From Pseudomonadota bacterium (GTDB taxonomy: Bacteria; Pseudomonadota; Gammaproteobacteria; Burkholderiales; Burkholderiaceae_C): a DNA stretch of 17,513 nt. The notes beneath the pieces are model-generated. The model ran no database searches. It was not told where the DNA came from and was given only the letters and a program-made list of their open reading frames with translations. Both the position numbers and the translations under genes were made by a program. The stretch is from the NCBI GenBank assembly GCA_030918015.1, contig JAUPTP010000004.1:1-17513 (forward strand), written 5' to 3'. This document shows positions 11,605-17,513 of the stretch, one piece after another; the stretch's first letter is position 1; each line of letters starts with the position of its first letter.

Positions 11605-12243
11605 TCAGCCCTGACGAGATGCCGCCGAAGCCGGCACGGCCGGCCGCGATGCCGCGCCTGCCGGCGGCTGGGCCGTCTCGAGATCCTGAGGCCGGCGCAG
11701 GGTCAGCCGGACCGAGAAGTCATAGAGCCGCTTGGCATCGCGTGCTGCCGAGACGGGCGTGGCCTTGATCTCCACCAGCTCGGGCTTCTCGAGCCAGGTC
11801 GAGCTGCGCGCGGTGTTGCGCAGGAACTCCGACACGCGCTCGTTGGTCTGCGCCACCCCGGTGACGGTGATGATCTGGCCGTCCTGACGCACCGTGGCAA
11901 GGTACATGCCCTCGGGCGTCTGACTTGCCAGCTCGTTGAGCAGGTGCACCGGCATGTTGCGGTCGATCTGGAAGTTCTCGACCACCTGCTGACGGGCCTT
12001 GAGCGCCTCGATCTCGGTCTTGAGCGATGCGATGTCCTTGATCTGGTTCTCCAGCCGGCGGATCTCGGTCTGCAGGAATTCGTTGCGCGAACCCTGCGCC
12101 GCGGTGAGCTCGCCCACGGCCGTGTACCAGGCCAGCGCGATGGCCGCGCCCGCCAGCGCCGCCACGCCCAGGCCCGCGAAGAAGGCCTGGCGACGCCGGC
12201 GTCGCTTCTCTTCCCGGTGCGGGAGGAGGTTGATCAGGATCAT
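11605..12243 (-). CDS. pilN: Type IV pilus inner-membrane protein PilN
   Basis: PilN links cytoplasmic PilM to periplasmic PilO. The 212-residue product opens with MILINLLPHREEKRRRRR; the INLLPxRE peptide is the known PilM-binding motif of this family. One membrane segment (about 20-42) is followed by a coiled coil (about 45-90) and a periplasmic ferredoxin-like domain (about 95-190) with NELASQTPEGMYL and ITVTGVAQTNERVSEFLRN. The C-terminal tail (about 192-212) is Pro/Ala/Ser-rich. The ATG overlaps the pilM stop as ATGA, and a GGAGG lies just upstream of it inside pilM (TTCCTCC region at 12244-12252), which supports the start and coupled translation. Confidence 0.96.
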   Translation of the reverse strand: MILINLLPHREEKRRRRRQAFFAGLGVAALAGAAIALAWYTAVGELTAAQGSRNEFLQTEIRRLENQIKDIASLKTEIEALKARQQVVENFQIDRNMPVHLLNELASQTPEGMYLATVRQDGQIITVTGVAQTNERVSEFLRNTARSSTWLEKPELVEIKATPVSAARDAKRLYDFSVRLTLRRPQDLETAQPPAGAASRPAVPASAASRQG

Positions 12244-13319
12244 TGGAGGAATCTCCGCATCGCCAGACCGCAGGCGATCAGGTAGGACGGCGCCTCTCGG
12301 CGCAGCTTGCTTTCGCGCACCGCGGAGCCGATGCGCATGCCGTTGAACGGGCTGACGATCTGGGTGGCGAAACCGGTGAACTCGGTCACGCGCTCCTTCA
12401 GCCCGGGCAGCGTGGCCGAGTTGCCCGACAGCATCACGTAGTGGACACGGTGATGCGGCGTGCTGGTGAAGAAATACTGCAGCGCGCGGCCGATCTCCTG
12501 CGCCAGGCTGTCGATGAAGGGCGCCAGCAGCGTCGACTCGTAGTCGTCGGGCAGGTCGCCATTGGCGCGCCGCTGCTCGGCCTCGTCGAAGGTCAGGCCG
12601 TACTGGCGCACGATCAGCTGGGTCAGCTGCGCGCTGCCGAAGGTCTGGTCACGGTCGTAGAGGATCTCCTCGTCGCGCAGCACCTTCAGGCTCGTGGAGT
12701 CGGCGCCGATCTCGAACAGCGCCACCAGCGCATCGTGGCCCTGGTTGGGCAGCGCCTCGGTGACACGGCTCATCGCCAGACGGGAGGCATTGGACTCGAT
12801 GTCGAGCACCACCAGCTTCAGCCCGGCCGCCTCGGCCAGGCCCTGACGGTCCTGGACCCGGTCCTTGCGCGAGGCCGCGAGCATCACCTCGACGTCGCCG
12901 ATCTGCTCGACGCTCGGGCCGATGACGCAGAAGTCGAGGCTGACATCGTCCAGCGGAAAAGGAATGTACTGGTGGGCCTCGGCCTCGACCTGGAGCTCCA
13001 TCTCCTCCTCGGTCAGTCCGCCCGGCAGCACGATCTTCTTGGTGATGACCGCCGACTGGGGCATGGCCATGGCGACCTGCTTGGTGCGGGTGCCGCTGCG
13101 CTGGATCAGGCGCTGCACCGCCTCGGCCACCTCGTCGAACTTCTCGATGACACCGTCATTGACCCAGCCCTTCTCGAAGCTCTCGCTGGCGAAGCGCTCG
13201 ACGACGTACTCCCCCGAAGGGGTCTGCCCGAGTTCGACCAGCTTGGCACCGGAAGAGTTGATGTCCAGCCCGATCAGGGACGCATGACGACGGCCCAGCA
13301 GGAGGTCAAGAAAGCCCAC
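12240..13319 (-). CDS. pilM: Type IV pilus actin-like ATPase PilM
   Basis: PilM is a cytoplasmic FtsA/actin-like protein that binds the N-terminal peptide of PilN and connects the assembly motor to the alignment complex. The product has the expected opening FLLGRR-like segment (GFLDLLLGRRHASLIG) and the nucleotide-binding GLDINSSGAKLVEL (17-30). It also has EEEMELQVEAEAHQYIPFPLDDVSLDF in mid-protein, and EIGADSTSLKVL and LSGNSATLPGL for the later phosphate and adenosine loops. I choose GTG 13319 because it gives 359 residues, the usual PilM length, and has GGGGA about six bases upstream. A TTG at 13364 would add 15 residues that do not resemble the family. It is the first gene of the pilMNOPQ-aroKB cluster. 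Confidence 0.95.
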   Translation of the reverse strand: MGFLDLLLGRRHASLIGLDINSSGAKLVELGQTPSGEYVVERFASESFEKGWVNDGVIEKFDEVAEAVQRLIQRSGTRTKQVAMAMPQSAVITKKIVLPGGLTEEEMELQVEAEAHQYIPFPLDDVSLDFCVIGPSVEQIGDVEVMLAASRKDRVQDRQGLAEAAGLKLVVLDIESNASRLAMSRVTEALPNQGHDALVALFEIGADSTSLKVLRDEEILYDRDQTFGSAQLTQLIVRQYGLTFDEAEQRRANGDLPDDYESTLLAPFIDSLAQEIGRALQYFFTSTPHHRVHYVMLSGNSATLPGLKERVTEFTGFATQIVSPFNGMRIGSAVRESKLRREAPSYLIACGLAMRRFLQ

Positions 13320-13373
13320 GCAATTCCCCAAAGCACGTCCGAGAAGGCGCCGGACTGTTAGCAAATCACTTCA

Positions 13374-13402
13374 ATGCTATCAACAAAGACATTGAGGGAC
13401 AA
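13374..13402 (-). promoter_or_regulatory. Candidate promoter for the pilM operon
   Basis: On the minus strand TTGTCC (13397-13402) and TAGCAT (13374-13379) are spaced by 17 bases, each matching sigma70 consensus at 4 of 6 positions. A start near 13367 would give a leader of about 48 bases before GTG 13319. No GG-N10-GC pattern of a sigma54 promoter was recognised here. Evidence is positional and weak. Confidence 0.3.
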
Positions 13403-13420
13403 AGGATATCCCGGCTTTCT

Positions 13421-13433
13421 CATTCCAGGAATG
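13421..13433. promoter_or_regulatory. Short perfect palindrome in the pilM/PBP divergent region
   Basis: CATTCC-A-GGAATG is a perfect 6+1+6 inverted repeat about 20 bases upstream of the candidate pilM -35. A second palindrome, GGATATCC, lies at 13404-13411, and a 6+6+6 repeat (GACAAG, six bases, CTTGTC) lies at 13456-13473. Any of these could be an operator for a dimeric regulator of the divergent genes, but no known operator was recognised. Short palindromes also arise by chance. Confidence 0.25.
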
Positions 13434-13555
13434 TTGCAAAGCCGTCAAGTGACCGGACAAGGCCCTGCTTGTCGCGGGAGCACGATACAAGGGGCGGGAA
13501 CCCGAGGGCGGCGAGTTGCCGTTACAGACGTATCTCCCGGTTCAGGCCCAGTTCC

Positions 13556-13561
13556 TATAAT
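13556..13561 (+). promoter_or_regulatory. -10 element of the PBP1A gene promoter
   Basis: A perfect TATAAT sits 50 bases before the ATG of the penicillin-binding protein gene. No good -35 hexamer is present 15-19 bases upstream, nor is there an extended -10 TG. If used, transcription would start near 13568 with a leader of about 44 bases. A perfect -10 in such GC-rich DNA is unlikely by chance, but the missing -35 suggests an activator or a weak basal promoter. Confidence 0.45.
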
Positions 13562-13611
13562 CCGCCGCCATCGGCCCGCCGACCCGGCGGCCCCTCCCTG
13601 TCCCGAGAGCC

Positions 13612-16008
13612 ATGAGCGAAAAAGGCACCCCATCGAATCCGCCGCGTCCGGCCTCTGCGGCGAGCGGCTCCCGGACGGTGCTGCGCACGCTGACCTGGGT
13701 CATCGGCCTGCCTCTGGCCGCCCTGTTCACCGGCGTGCTGCTGCTGGGCATCGCGCTGGCGGTGGCCTATCCGAACCTGCCCGAGATCAATTCCCTGGTC
13801 GACTATCGGCCCAAGCTGCCGATGCGCGTGCTCTCGGCCGACGGCGTGATGCTGGGCGAATACGGCGACGAGCGCCGCAGCTACCTGCCCATCGACCAGA
13901 TCCCGAAGGTCATGCAGGACGCGGTGCTGGCCATCGAGGACGCGCGCTTCTACGAGCACGGCGGCATCGACTTCCGCGGCATCCTGCGCGCGGCGGTCGA
14001 GAACCTGCGCGATGCCCGCAGCCAGGGCGCCTCGACGATCACGATGCAGGTGGCGCGCAACTTCTACCTGTCGACCGAGAAGACCTTCACCCGCAAGATC
14101 TACGAGATCCTGCTGTCGCTGAAGATCGAGAGCCAGCTGAGCAAGCGCAAGATCCTCGAGGTCTACATGAACCAGATCTATCTGGGACAGCGCGCCTATG
14201 GCTTCGCGGCGGCCAGCGAGATCTACTTCGGCAAGCCGCTCAAGGACATCACGGTGGCCGAGGCGGCGATGCTCGCCGGCCTGCCCAAGGCGCCCTCGGC
14301 CTACAACCCGATCCGCAACCGCAAGCGCGCGACGATCCGGCAGCGTTACATCCTGGAACGCATGATGGAGAACGGCTTCATCACCGAGGCCCAGCGCGAC
14401 GAGGCGCTCGCGCAGACCCTCACCTATCCGAGCCCGCGCGGCAGCGACATCCATGCCGAATACGCGGTCGAGACCGCACGCCAGATGATCTTCGCGCAGT
14501 ACGGCGAGGCCGCCTACACCCGCGGCCTGACGGTCGAGCTCGCGCTCGATGCGGGCGAGCAGATGCAGGCCTACCGGGCGCTGCGCCGCGGCCTGATGAA
14601 CTACGAGCAGCGCCGCGCCTACCGCGGCCCGATCGCCTTCGTCGAGCTGCCGGCCACCGACAGCGGGCTCGACGCCCACATCGCCGAGGCCCTCGAGGAC
14701 TACCCCGACTACGACGACGTGCGCGCCGCCATCGTCACCGCCGCCTCGAGCCGCAAGGTCAGCGCGGTGCTGCAGAACGGCGAGACCATCGCCATCGTCG
14801 GCAACGGCCTGAAGCCGGCGGCCTCGGCGCTGGGCGAGCAGGTGCCGGCCGCGCAGCGCATCCGGCGCGGCGCCGTCGTGCGGGTCATGAAGACCGGCGG
14901 CCAGGGCGGCGAATGGAGCCTCGTCAGCCAGCCCGAGGTCGAGGGCGCCTTCGTGTCGATGGACCCCCGCACCGGGCAGATCCGCGCGATGGTGGGCGGC
15001 TTCGACTATGCCAAGAGCAAGTTCAACCATGTGACGCAGGCCTGGCGCCAGCCGGGATCGAGCTTCAAGCCCTTCGTCTACTCGGCCTCGCTCGAGAAGG
15101 GCTTCTCGCCGGCGACGGTCATCAATGACGGGCCGCTCTTCTTCGATGCCGGCACGACCGGCAGCCAGCCCTGGGAGCCCAAGAACTACGACGGCCAGTT
15201 CGATGGCCCGATGTCGATGCGCCGCGCGCTGGCCAAGTCGAAGAACATGGTCTCCATCCGCATCCTGAAGGCGATCGGCCCGAGCCATGCGCAGCAGTGG
15301 GTGACGAACTTCGGCTTCGCTGCGGACAAGCATCCGGCCTACCTGACCATGGCGCTGGGCGCCGGCTCGGTCACGCCGATGGAGATGGCCGACGCCTATG
15401 CGGTGTTCGCCACCGGCGGCATGCGGGTCAATCCGGTGCTGATCACGCGCATCACCGATGCGCGAGGCCAGGTCCTGGCCCAGGCCAGGCTGCCCGACGG
15501 CCATGACGAGCGCCAGCGCGTGATCCCCGAACGCAACGCCTTCATGATGAACAGCCTGCTGCAGGAAATCACCCGCAGCGGCACCGCCGCCAGCGCGCAG
15601 GCCCGGCTGAAGCGGCCGGATCTCTACGGCAAGACCGGCACGACCAACGATGCGCAGGACGCCTGGTTCACCGGCTTCAGCTCGTCGCGGGTGGCGGTGG
15701 TGTGGATTGGCTACGACAAGCCGCGCTCCCTGGGCGCGCGCGAGACCGGCGGCGGCCTGGCCTTGCCGGTGTGGATCGACTACATGGCCTACGCGCTGCG
15801 CAATGCCCCGGTCGTCGAATACACGCCGCCGGACGGCGTGGTCCAGCTGGGCGGCGAGTGGTACTACACCGAGAACGCCCAGGGCGGCGGCGTGAAGTCG
15901 CTGGGTCTCGACGAGGCCCCGCCCCCGACCGAGGAGAGCGACCGCAAGGGCATCCTGGACCTGTTCCGCTCGGACGAGAGCACCGGGGCCAGCGCGCCGG
16001 CCCAGTGA
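13612..16008 (+). CDS. mrcA: Class A penicillin-binding protein 1A (glycosyltransferase/transpeptidase)
   Basis: This bifunctional enzyme polymerises lipid II glycan strands and cross-links peptides in the periplasm. The 798-residue protein has a cytoplasmic Pro/Ser-rich tail and one membrane anchor (about 28-52). A family 51 glycosyltransferase domain (about 75-250) has catalytic Glu109 in EDARFYEHGGID, QGASTITMQ and RKIYEILLSLKIE. An OB-like insert lies around 330-440. The transpeptidase domain has Ser483/Lys486 (PGSSFKP), SKN 543-545 and KTG 674-676. The tail after about 760 is acidic and Pro-rich. All catalytic motifs are intact. It lies divergent from pilM, an arrangement shared with Pseudomonas and many betaproteobacteria, and the ribosome site (CCGAGAGCC) is weak. 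Its stop is 14 bases from that of convergent cyaY. The name ponA is also used. Confidence 0.96.
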   Translation: MSEKGTPSNPPRPASAASGSRTVLRTLTWVIGLPLAALFTGVLLLGIALAVAYPNLPEINSLVDYRPKLPMRVLSADGVMLGEYGDERRSYLPIDQIPKVMQDAVLAIEDARFYEHGGIDFRGILRAAVENLRDARSQGASTITMQVARNFYLSTEKTFTRKIYEILLSLKIESQLSKRKILEVYMNQIYLGQRAYGFAAASEIYFGKPLKDITVAEAAMLAGLPKAPSAYNPIRNRKRATIRQRYILERMMENGFITEAQRDEALAQTLTYPSPRGSDIHAEYAVETARQMIFAQYGEAAYTRGLTVELALDAGEQMQAYRALRRGLMNYEQRRAYRGPIAFVELPATDSGLDAHIAEALEDYPDYDDVRAAIVTAASSRKVSAVLQNGETIAIVGNGLKPAASALGEQVPAAQRIRRGAVVRVMKTGGQGGEWSLVSQPEVEGAFVSMDPRTGQIRAMVGGFDYAKSKFNHVTQAWRQPGSSFKPFVYSASLEKGFSPATVINDGPLFFDAGTTGSQPWEPKNYDGQFDGPMSMRRALAKSKNMVSIRILKAIGPSHAQQWVTNFGFAADKHPAYLTMALGAGSVTPMEMADAYAVFATGGMRVNPVLITRITDARGQVLAQARLPDGHDERQRVIPERNAFMMNSLLQEITRSGTAASAQARLKRPDLYGKTGTTNDAQDAWFTGFSSSRVAVVWIGYDKPRSLGARETGGGLALPVWIDYMAYALRNAPVVEYTPPDGVVQLGGEWYYTENAQGGGVKSLGLDEAPPPTEESDRKGILDLFRSDESTGASAPAQ

Positions 16009-16022
16009 AGCCCGCGCCCGGA

Positions 16023-16403
16023 TCAGACGTCGGGCGCGACGAAGACGAGCGGGCAGCCGCCCTGGGCGCTCGCCTGCGCCGACAGCGCCGCGAAGAACTC
16101 CTGCCCCGAACGGGTGTCGCGCCAGGCGCCGTCCTGCCAGCGGTAGTGGTAGCCCCCGGCGCGCGCGGCCATCCAGATCTCGTGCAGCGGCGGCTGGGTG
16201 TTCAGGATGATCTTGCTGCCGTCGGGGAAGCTCAGCTCCAGCAGGCCGCCGGTTCGGTGGGTGTCGATGTCGATGAGGTCGTCGTCGAGCCAGCGGTCGA
16301 CCGTGGCTTCGATCGCGGCCAGCGCCCCATGGGCCAGGCGGTGATACTGGGCATCATCCAGGCCCGAGGTCAGGCTGGCGGCAGAGGGGTCCGGGAGGGT
16401 CAT
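16023..16403 (-). CDS. cyaY: Frataxin-like iron-sulfur assembly protein CyaY
   Basis: CyaY binds iron and the cysteine desulfurase IscS and tunes Fe-S cluster assembly in the cytoplasm. The 126-residue product has an acidic first helix, LDDAQYHRLAHGALAAIE, and the WLDDDLIDIDTH segment. The family signature ILNTQPPLHEIWMAARAGGYHYRW (about 66-89) follows, then DTRSGQEFFAALS. ATG 16403 is chosen because it gives a normal-length N-terminus; the open frame extends to 16445 but would run into the divergent lipoprotein gene. The first 14 residues before LDDAQY are somewhat longer than usual (family about 105-115 residues). No strong ribosome site is seen. Confidence 0.95.
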   Translation of the reverse strand: MTLPDPSAASLTSGLDDAQYHRLAHGALAAIEATVDRWLDDDLIDIDTHRTGGLLELSFPDGSKIILNTQPPLHEIWMAARAGGYHYRWQDGAWRDTRSGQEFFAALSAQASAQGGCPLVFVAPDV

Positions 16404-16423
16404 GGTGGTGGAATCCGTCAGGC

Positions 16424-16429
16424 TAGAAT
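16424..16429 (+). promoter_or_regulatory. -10-like hexamer directly before the LptM-like gene (possible leaderless start)
   Basis: TAGAAT matches TATAAT at 5 of 6 positions and ends 7 bases before the ATG at 16437. A transcript started from it would begin at or next to the A of the ATG, giving a leaderless message, which fits the absence of any Shine-Dalgarno sequence here. No -35 hexamer is recognisable 17 bases upstream, where the cyaY start codon lies. Confidence 0.35.
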
Positions 16430-16436
16430 CGTGCGC

Positions 16437-16589
16437 ATGTCGCAAGGACTGCTGAAAACGAGTGTAGCGCTGGCCTGCATGGTCATGCTGTCGGTCGGGT
16501 GCGGCCAGAAAGGGCCGCTGACCCTGCCCTCGCCCGAGGCGGCCACCGCGCCGCGCCCGGCGGCATCATCCAGCCAGATGACGCCCTAA
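16437..16589 (+). CDS. lptM: Small LptM (YifL)-like lipoprotein
   Basis: A 50-residue outer-membrane lipoprotein. The N-terminal 21 residues form a lipoprotein signal (MSQGLLKTSVALACMVML) with a lipobox ending at Cys22. It is followed by the family-defining GCGQKGPLTLP, then a short Pro/Ala/Ser-rich tail. Enterobacterial LptM stabilises and promotes oxidation of the LPS transporter LptD; I infer the same role here from the N-terminal motif only. It is too small for many gene callers. It is divergent from cyaY with 33 bases between starts. In many relatives lysA follows this gene, but here it is followed by a convergent DUF3047 gene. Confidence 0.88.
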   Translation: MSQGLLKTSVALACMVMLSVGCGQKGPLTLPSPEAATAPRPAASSSQMTP

Positions 16590-16611
16590 AACAACACTCA
16601 CCCCCAATTGC

Positions 16612-16634
16612 CGCAAAAAAACGACATTTTTGCG
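16612..16634. terminator. A/T-rich hairpin between convergent genes
   Basis: CGCAAAAA (16612-16619) and TTTTTGCG (16627-16634) pair perfectly around a 7-base loop. It sits 22 bases after the stop of the LptM-like gene and 8 bases after the stop of the DUF3047 gene, where a bidirectional terminator would be expected. The runs of A and T are inside the stem rather than after it, so termination would be inefficient or of an unusual kind. Confidence 0.35.
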
Positions 16635-16642
16635 ACCCATCA

Positions 16643-17356
16643 TCAGAACAGGCCCACTGGCCCGTAGCACGCCTCGGCACGGCCTTGCGTGTTGTCGGCA
16701 TCGGTCATGTAGGCCAGCGTGGTGATCCTGCCGGACGGCTCGCCGAACGCGAGCTCGAAGTCGGCGCGCACATCACGCTCGTGATGCCGCCAGGTGTTGA
16801 GCGGCCGGCGCCCCGACTCCACGACGATCTTGCGGATCCGATCGGTGCGACCGCTGACGATCACCGTGCCCACCGGCGCGCGGGCGTCCCAGACATACAT
16901 CAGCGTCGCATAAGGCGGCGCCTCGCCGGTGAGCGTGTGCACCAGCTCGAAGAGTGCGCGGTTGCGCGCGGACAGGCGCGAGAGATCACCCTCGAAGCCC
17001 AGCACCACGCGGGCCACGGCATCATCATGGTCGGGATCGGTGACGCTCGCTCGGTCATCCAGATCGGCGGCCCACCAGGAAAAACGCAGTCGCTGCGCCC
17101 CCGCCTGGGCGACATCCACCCGTCGGCGCCAGAGGCTGGCCGAGCGCTCGGCCTGGGCCTGGATGCAGGGGCGCCCCTGCCGCTCTGCCGGCCGATAGAG
17201 GGTCTCGCGCTTGCCCGGCAGGGTCTGTGCGGTCCACTCGGACGGACCAGTCGTCCCGCCGGGCGGCGGCACGGAAGGCCGCGGCTCCGGCGTCGTGCAG
17301 CCCGCGAGCATCAGCATCCCCACCCCGCACGCCGCAGCGCGCCAGCCCATCATCAT
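16643..17356 (-). CDS. DUF3047 family lipoprotein, function unknown
   Basis: A predicted lipoprotein of about 237 residues. The N-terminus MMMGWRAAACGVGMLMLAGC has a lipobox LAGC with Cys20 lipidated. A Pro-rich linker follows, then a domain I recognise as DUF3047. Its marks are ADFELAFGEPSGRITTLAYMTDADNT near the C-terminus, LRFSWWAADL in the middle and YATLMYVWDARAPVGTVI in between. The family has no established function; its beta-rich periplasmic fold and location suggest an envelope role only by inference. Three consecutive ATG codons (17356, 17353, 17350) follow an AGGCG. ATG 17374, six codons upstream, lacks a ribosome site but is possible. A terminator separates it from the porin gene upstream, so it should have its own promoter, which I could not define. 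Confidence 0.82.
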   Translation of the reverse strand: MMMGWRAAACGVGMLMLAGCTTPEPRPSVPPPGGTTGPSEWTAQTLPGKRETLYRPAERQGRPCIQAQAERSASLWRRRVDVAQAGAQRLRFSWWAADLDDRASVTDPDHDDAVARVVLGFEGDLSRLSARNRALFELVHTLTGEAPPYATLMYVWDARAPVGTVIVSGRTDRIRKIVVESGRRPLNTWRHHERDVRADFELAFGEPSGRITTLAYMTDADNTQGRAEACYGPVGLF

Positions 17357-17408
17357 CGCCTGGAACCGTATCATGGAACACCGAAGTATCAGTCCGCCTA
17401 ACCAAAGC

Positions 17409-17436
17409 AAAAAGGCCACCCGAAGGTGGCCTTTTT
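17409..17436. terminator. Rho-independent terminator (bidirectional)
   Basis: AAAAA GGCCACC (17409-17420), loop CGAA, then GGTGGCC TTTTT (17425-17436) form a perfect 7-bp GC-rich stem, extendable by five A-T pairs, with a tetraloop of stable GNRA-like or UUCG-complement type. A T-run follows on either strand. It lies about 40 bases after the stop of the porin-like gene on the minus strand and is its likely terminator. Confidence 0.9.
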
Positions 17437-17452
17437 CATCTTCGATGTTCAA

Positions 17453-17469
17453 GCCTGCCCGGGGCAGGC
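17453..17469 (-). other. GC-rich hairpin directly after the porin stop
   Basis: GCCTGCC (17453-17459) and GGCAGGC (17463-17469) are perfect reverse complements around a 3-base loop. It starts 6 bases beyond the porin stop codon, upstream of the true terminator, and has no T-run. It would form in the 3' end of the porin message and may protect it from 3' exonucleases. Confidence 0.4.
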
Positions 17470-17475
17470 GAGAAA

Positions 17476-17513
17476 TCAGAAGGCGTGGATCATGCCGAAG
17501 TCGTAGCCGGTCT
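17476..17513 (-). CDS. Porin-like outer-membrane protein, C-terminal 12 codons only
   Basis: The open frame entering from the right edge ends TGYDFGMIHAF-stop. The alternating hydrophobic pattern ending in an aromatic-plus-terminal-Phe signature is the beta-signal used by the BAM complex. GM-x-H-x-F endings are common in trimeric Gram-negative porins of Burkholderiales. Only the last strand is visible, so porin is the best guess and other beta-barrel proteins cannot be excluded. It is followed by two hairpins, the second a clear terminator. Confidence 0.6.
   Translation of the reverse strand, partial: TGYDFGMIHAF

Noticed and set aside
12243..13361. A 372-codon plus-strand open frame antisense to pilM
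   Set aside because: Shadow frame with biased composition. pilM is complete and in operon order on the other strand.
13555..15504. A 649-codon minus-strand open frame antisense to the PBP1A gene
   Set aside because: It lacks any recognisable motif and overlaps the intact glycosyltransferase and transpeptidase domains on the plus strand.

Overview
The window looks like a chromosomal core region of a GC-rich betaproteobacterium, most likely of the order Burkholderiales (Rubrivivax/Leptothrix/Sphaerotilus-like genera would fit). This rests on the strong G/C bias at third codon positions, the pilMNOPQ-aroK-aroB operon lying divergent to a class A penicillin-binding protein gene, the frataxin gene cyaY beside an LptM-type lipoprotein gene, a Burkholderiales-style porin C-terminus at the right edge, and gltB on the left. 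No rRNA, tRNA, CRISPR array, prophage or plasmid function was seen. I did not find an obviously new multi-gene system. Most of the window is conserved housekeeping DNA, and the accessory signals are small.

Layout, left to right. Bases 1-4255 (minus) hold most of gltB, the large subunit of glutamate synthase, which runs off the left edge. A 185-base leader (4256-4440) holds a weak gltB promoter candidate and two near-identical REP-like motifs. Bases 4441-5154 (minus) encode a REP-associated tyrosine transposase (RAYT, HUH/Y1 family). Divergent from it, 5287-6210 (plus) encodes an O-acetylserine sulfhydrylase (CysK type). It converges, with only 7 bases between stop codons, on aroB (6218-7339, minus), which follows aroK (7371-7988, minus). 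A perfect 12-bp inverted repeat separates aroK from the type IV pilus operon pilM-N-O-P-Q (13319 down to 8123, minus).

A 292-base divergent intergenic region (13320-13611) separates pilM from the PBP1A gene (13612-16008, plus). It carries a perfect TATAAT for the PBP gene, a weak promoter candidate for pilM and several short palindromes. cyaY (16023-16403, minus) converges on the PBP gene and is divergent from a 50-residue LptM-like lipoprotein gene (16437-16589, plus). A DUF3047 lipoprotein gene (about 16643-17356, minus) follows. A textbook terminator (17409-17436) and the last 12 codons of a porin-like outer-membrane protein (17476-17513, minus) close the window.

How the genes work together: PilM, PilN, PilO and PilP form the inner-membrane alignment complex that links the pilus motor to the PilQ secretin. 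The tight ATGA overlaps at three of the four pil junctions indicate translational coupling. AroK and AroB are shikimate-pathway enzymes transcribed behind pilQ, a linkage conserved in many beta- and gammaproteobacteria. GltB and CysK connect nitrogen and sulfur assimilation but look like neighbours rather than one operon. The main departures from the arrangement I expect in Burkholderiales are the cysK-RAYT pair between aroB and gltB, where I would expect a dgt-like gene, and the absence of lysA after the LptM-like gene.
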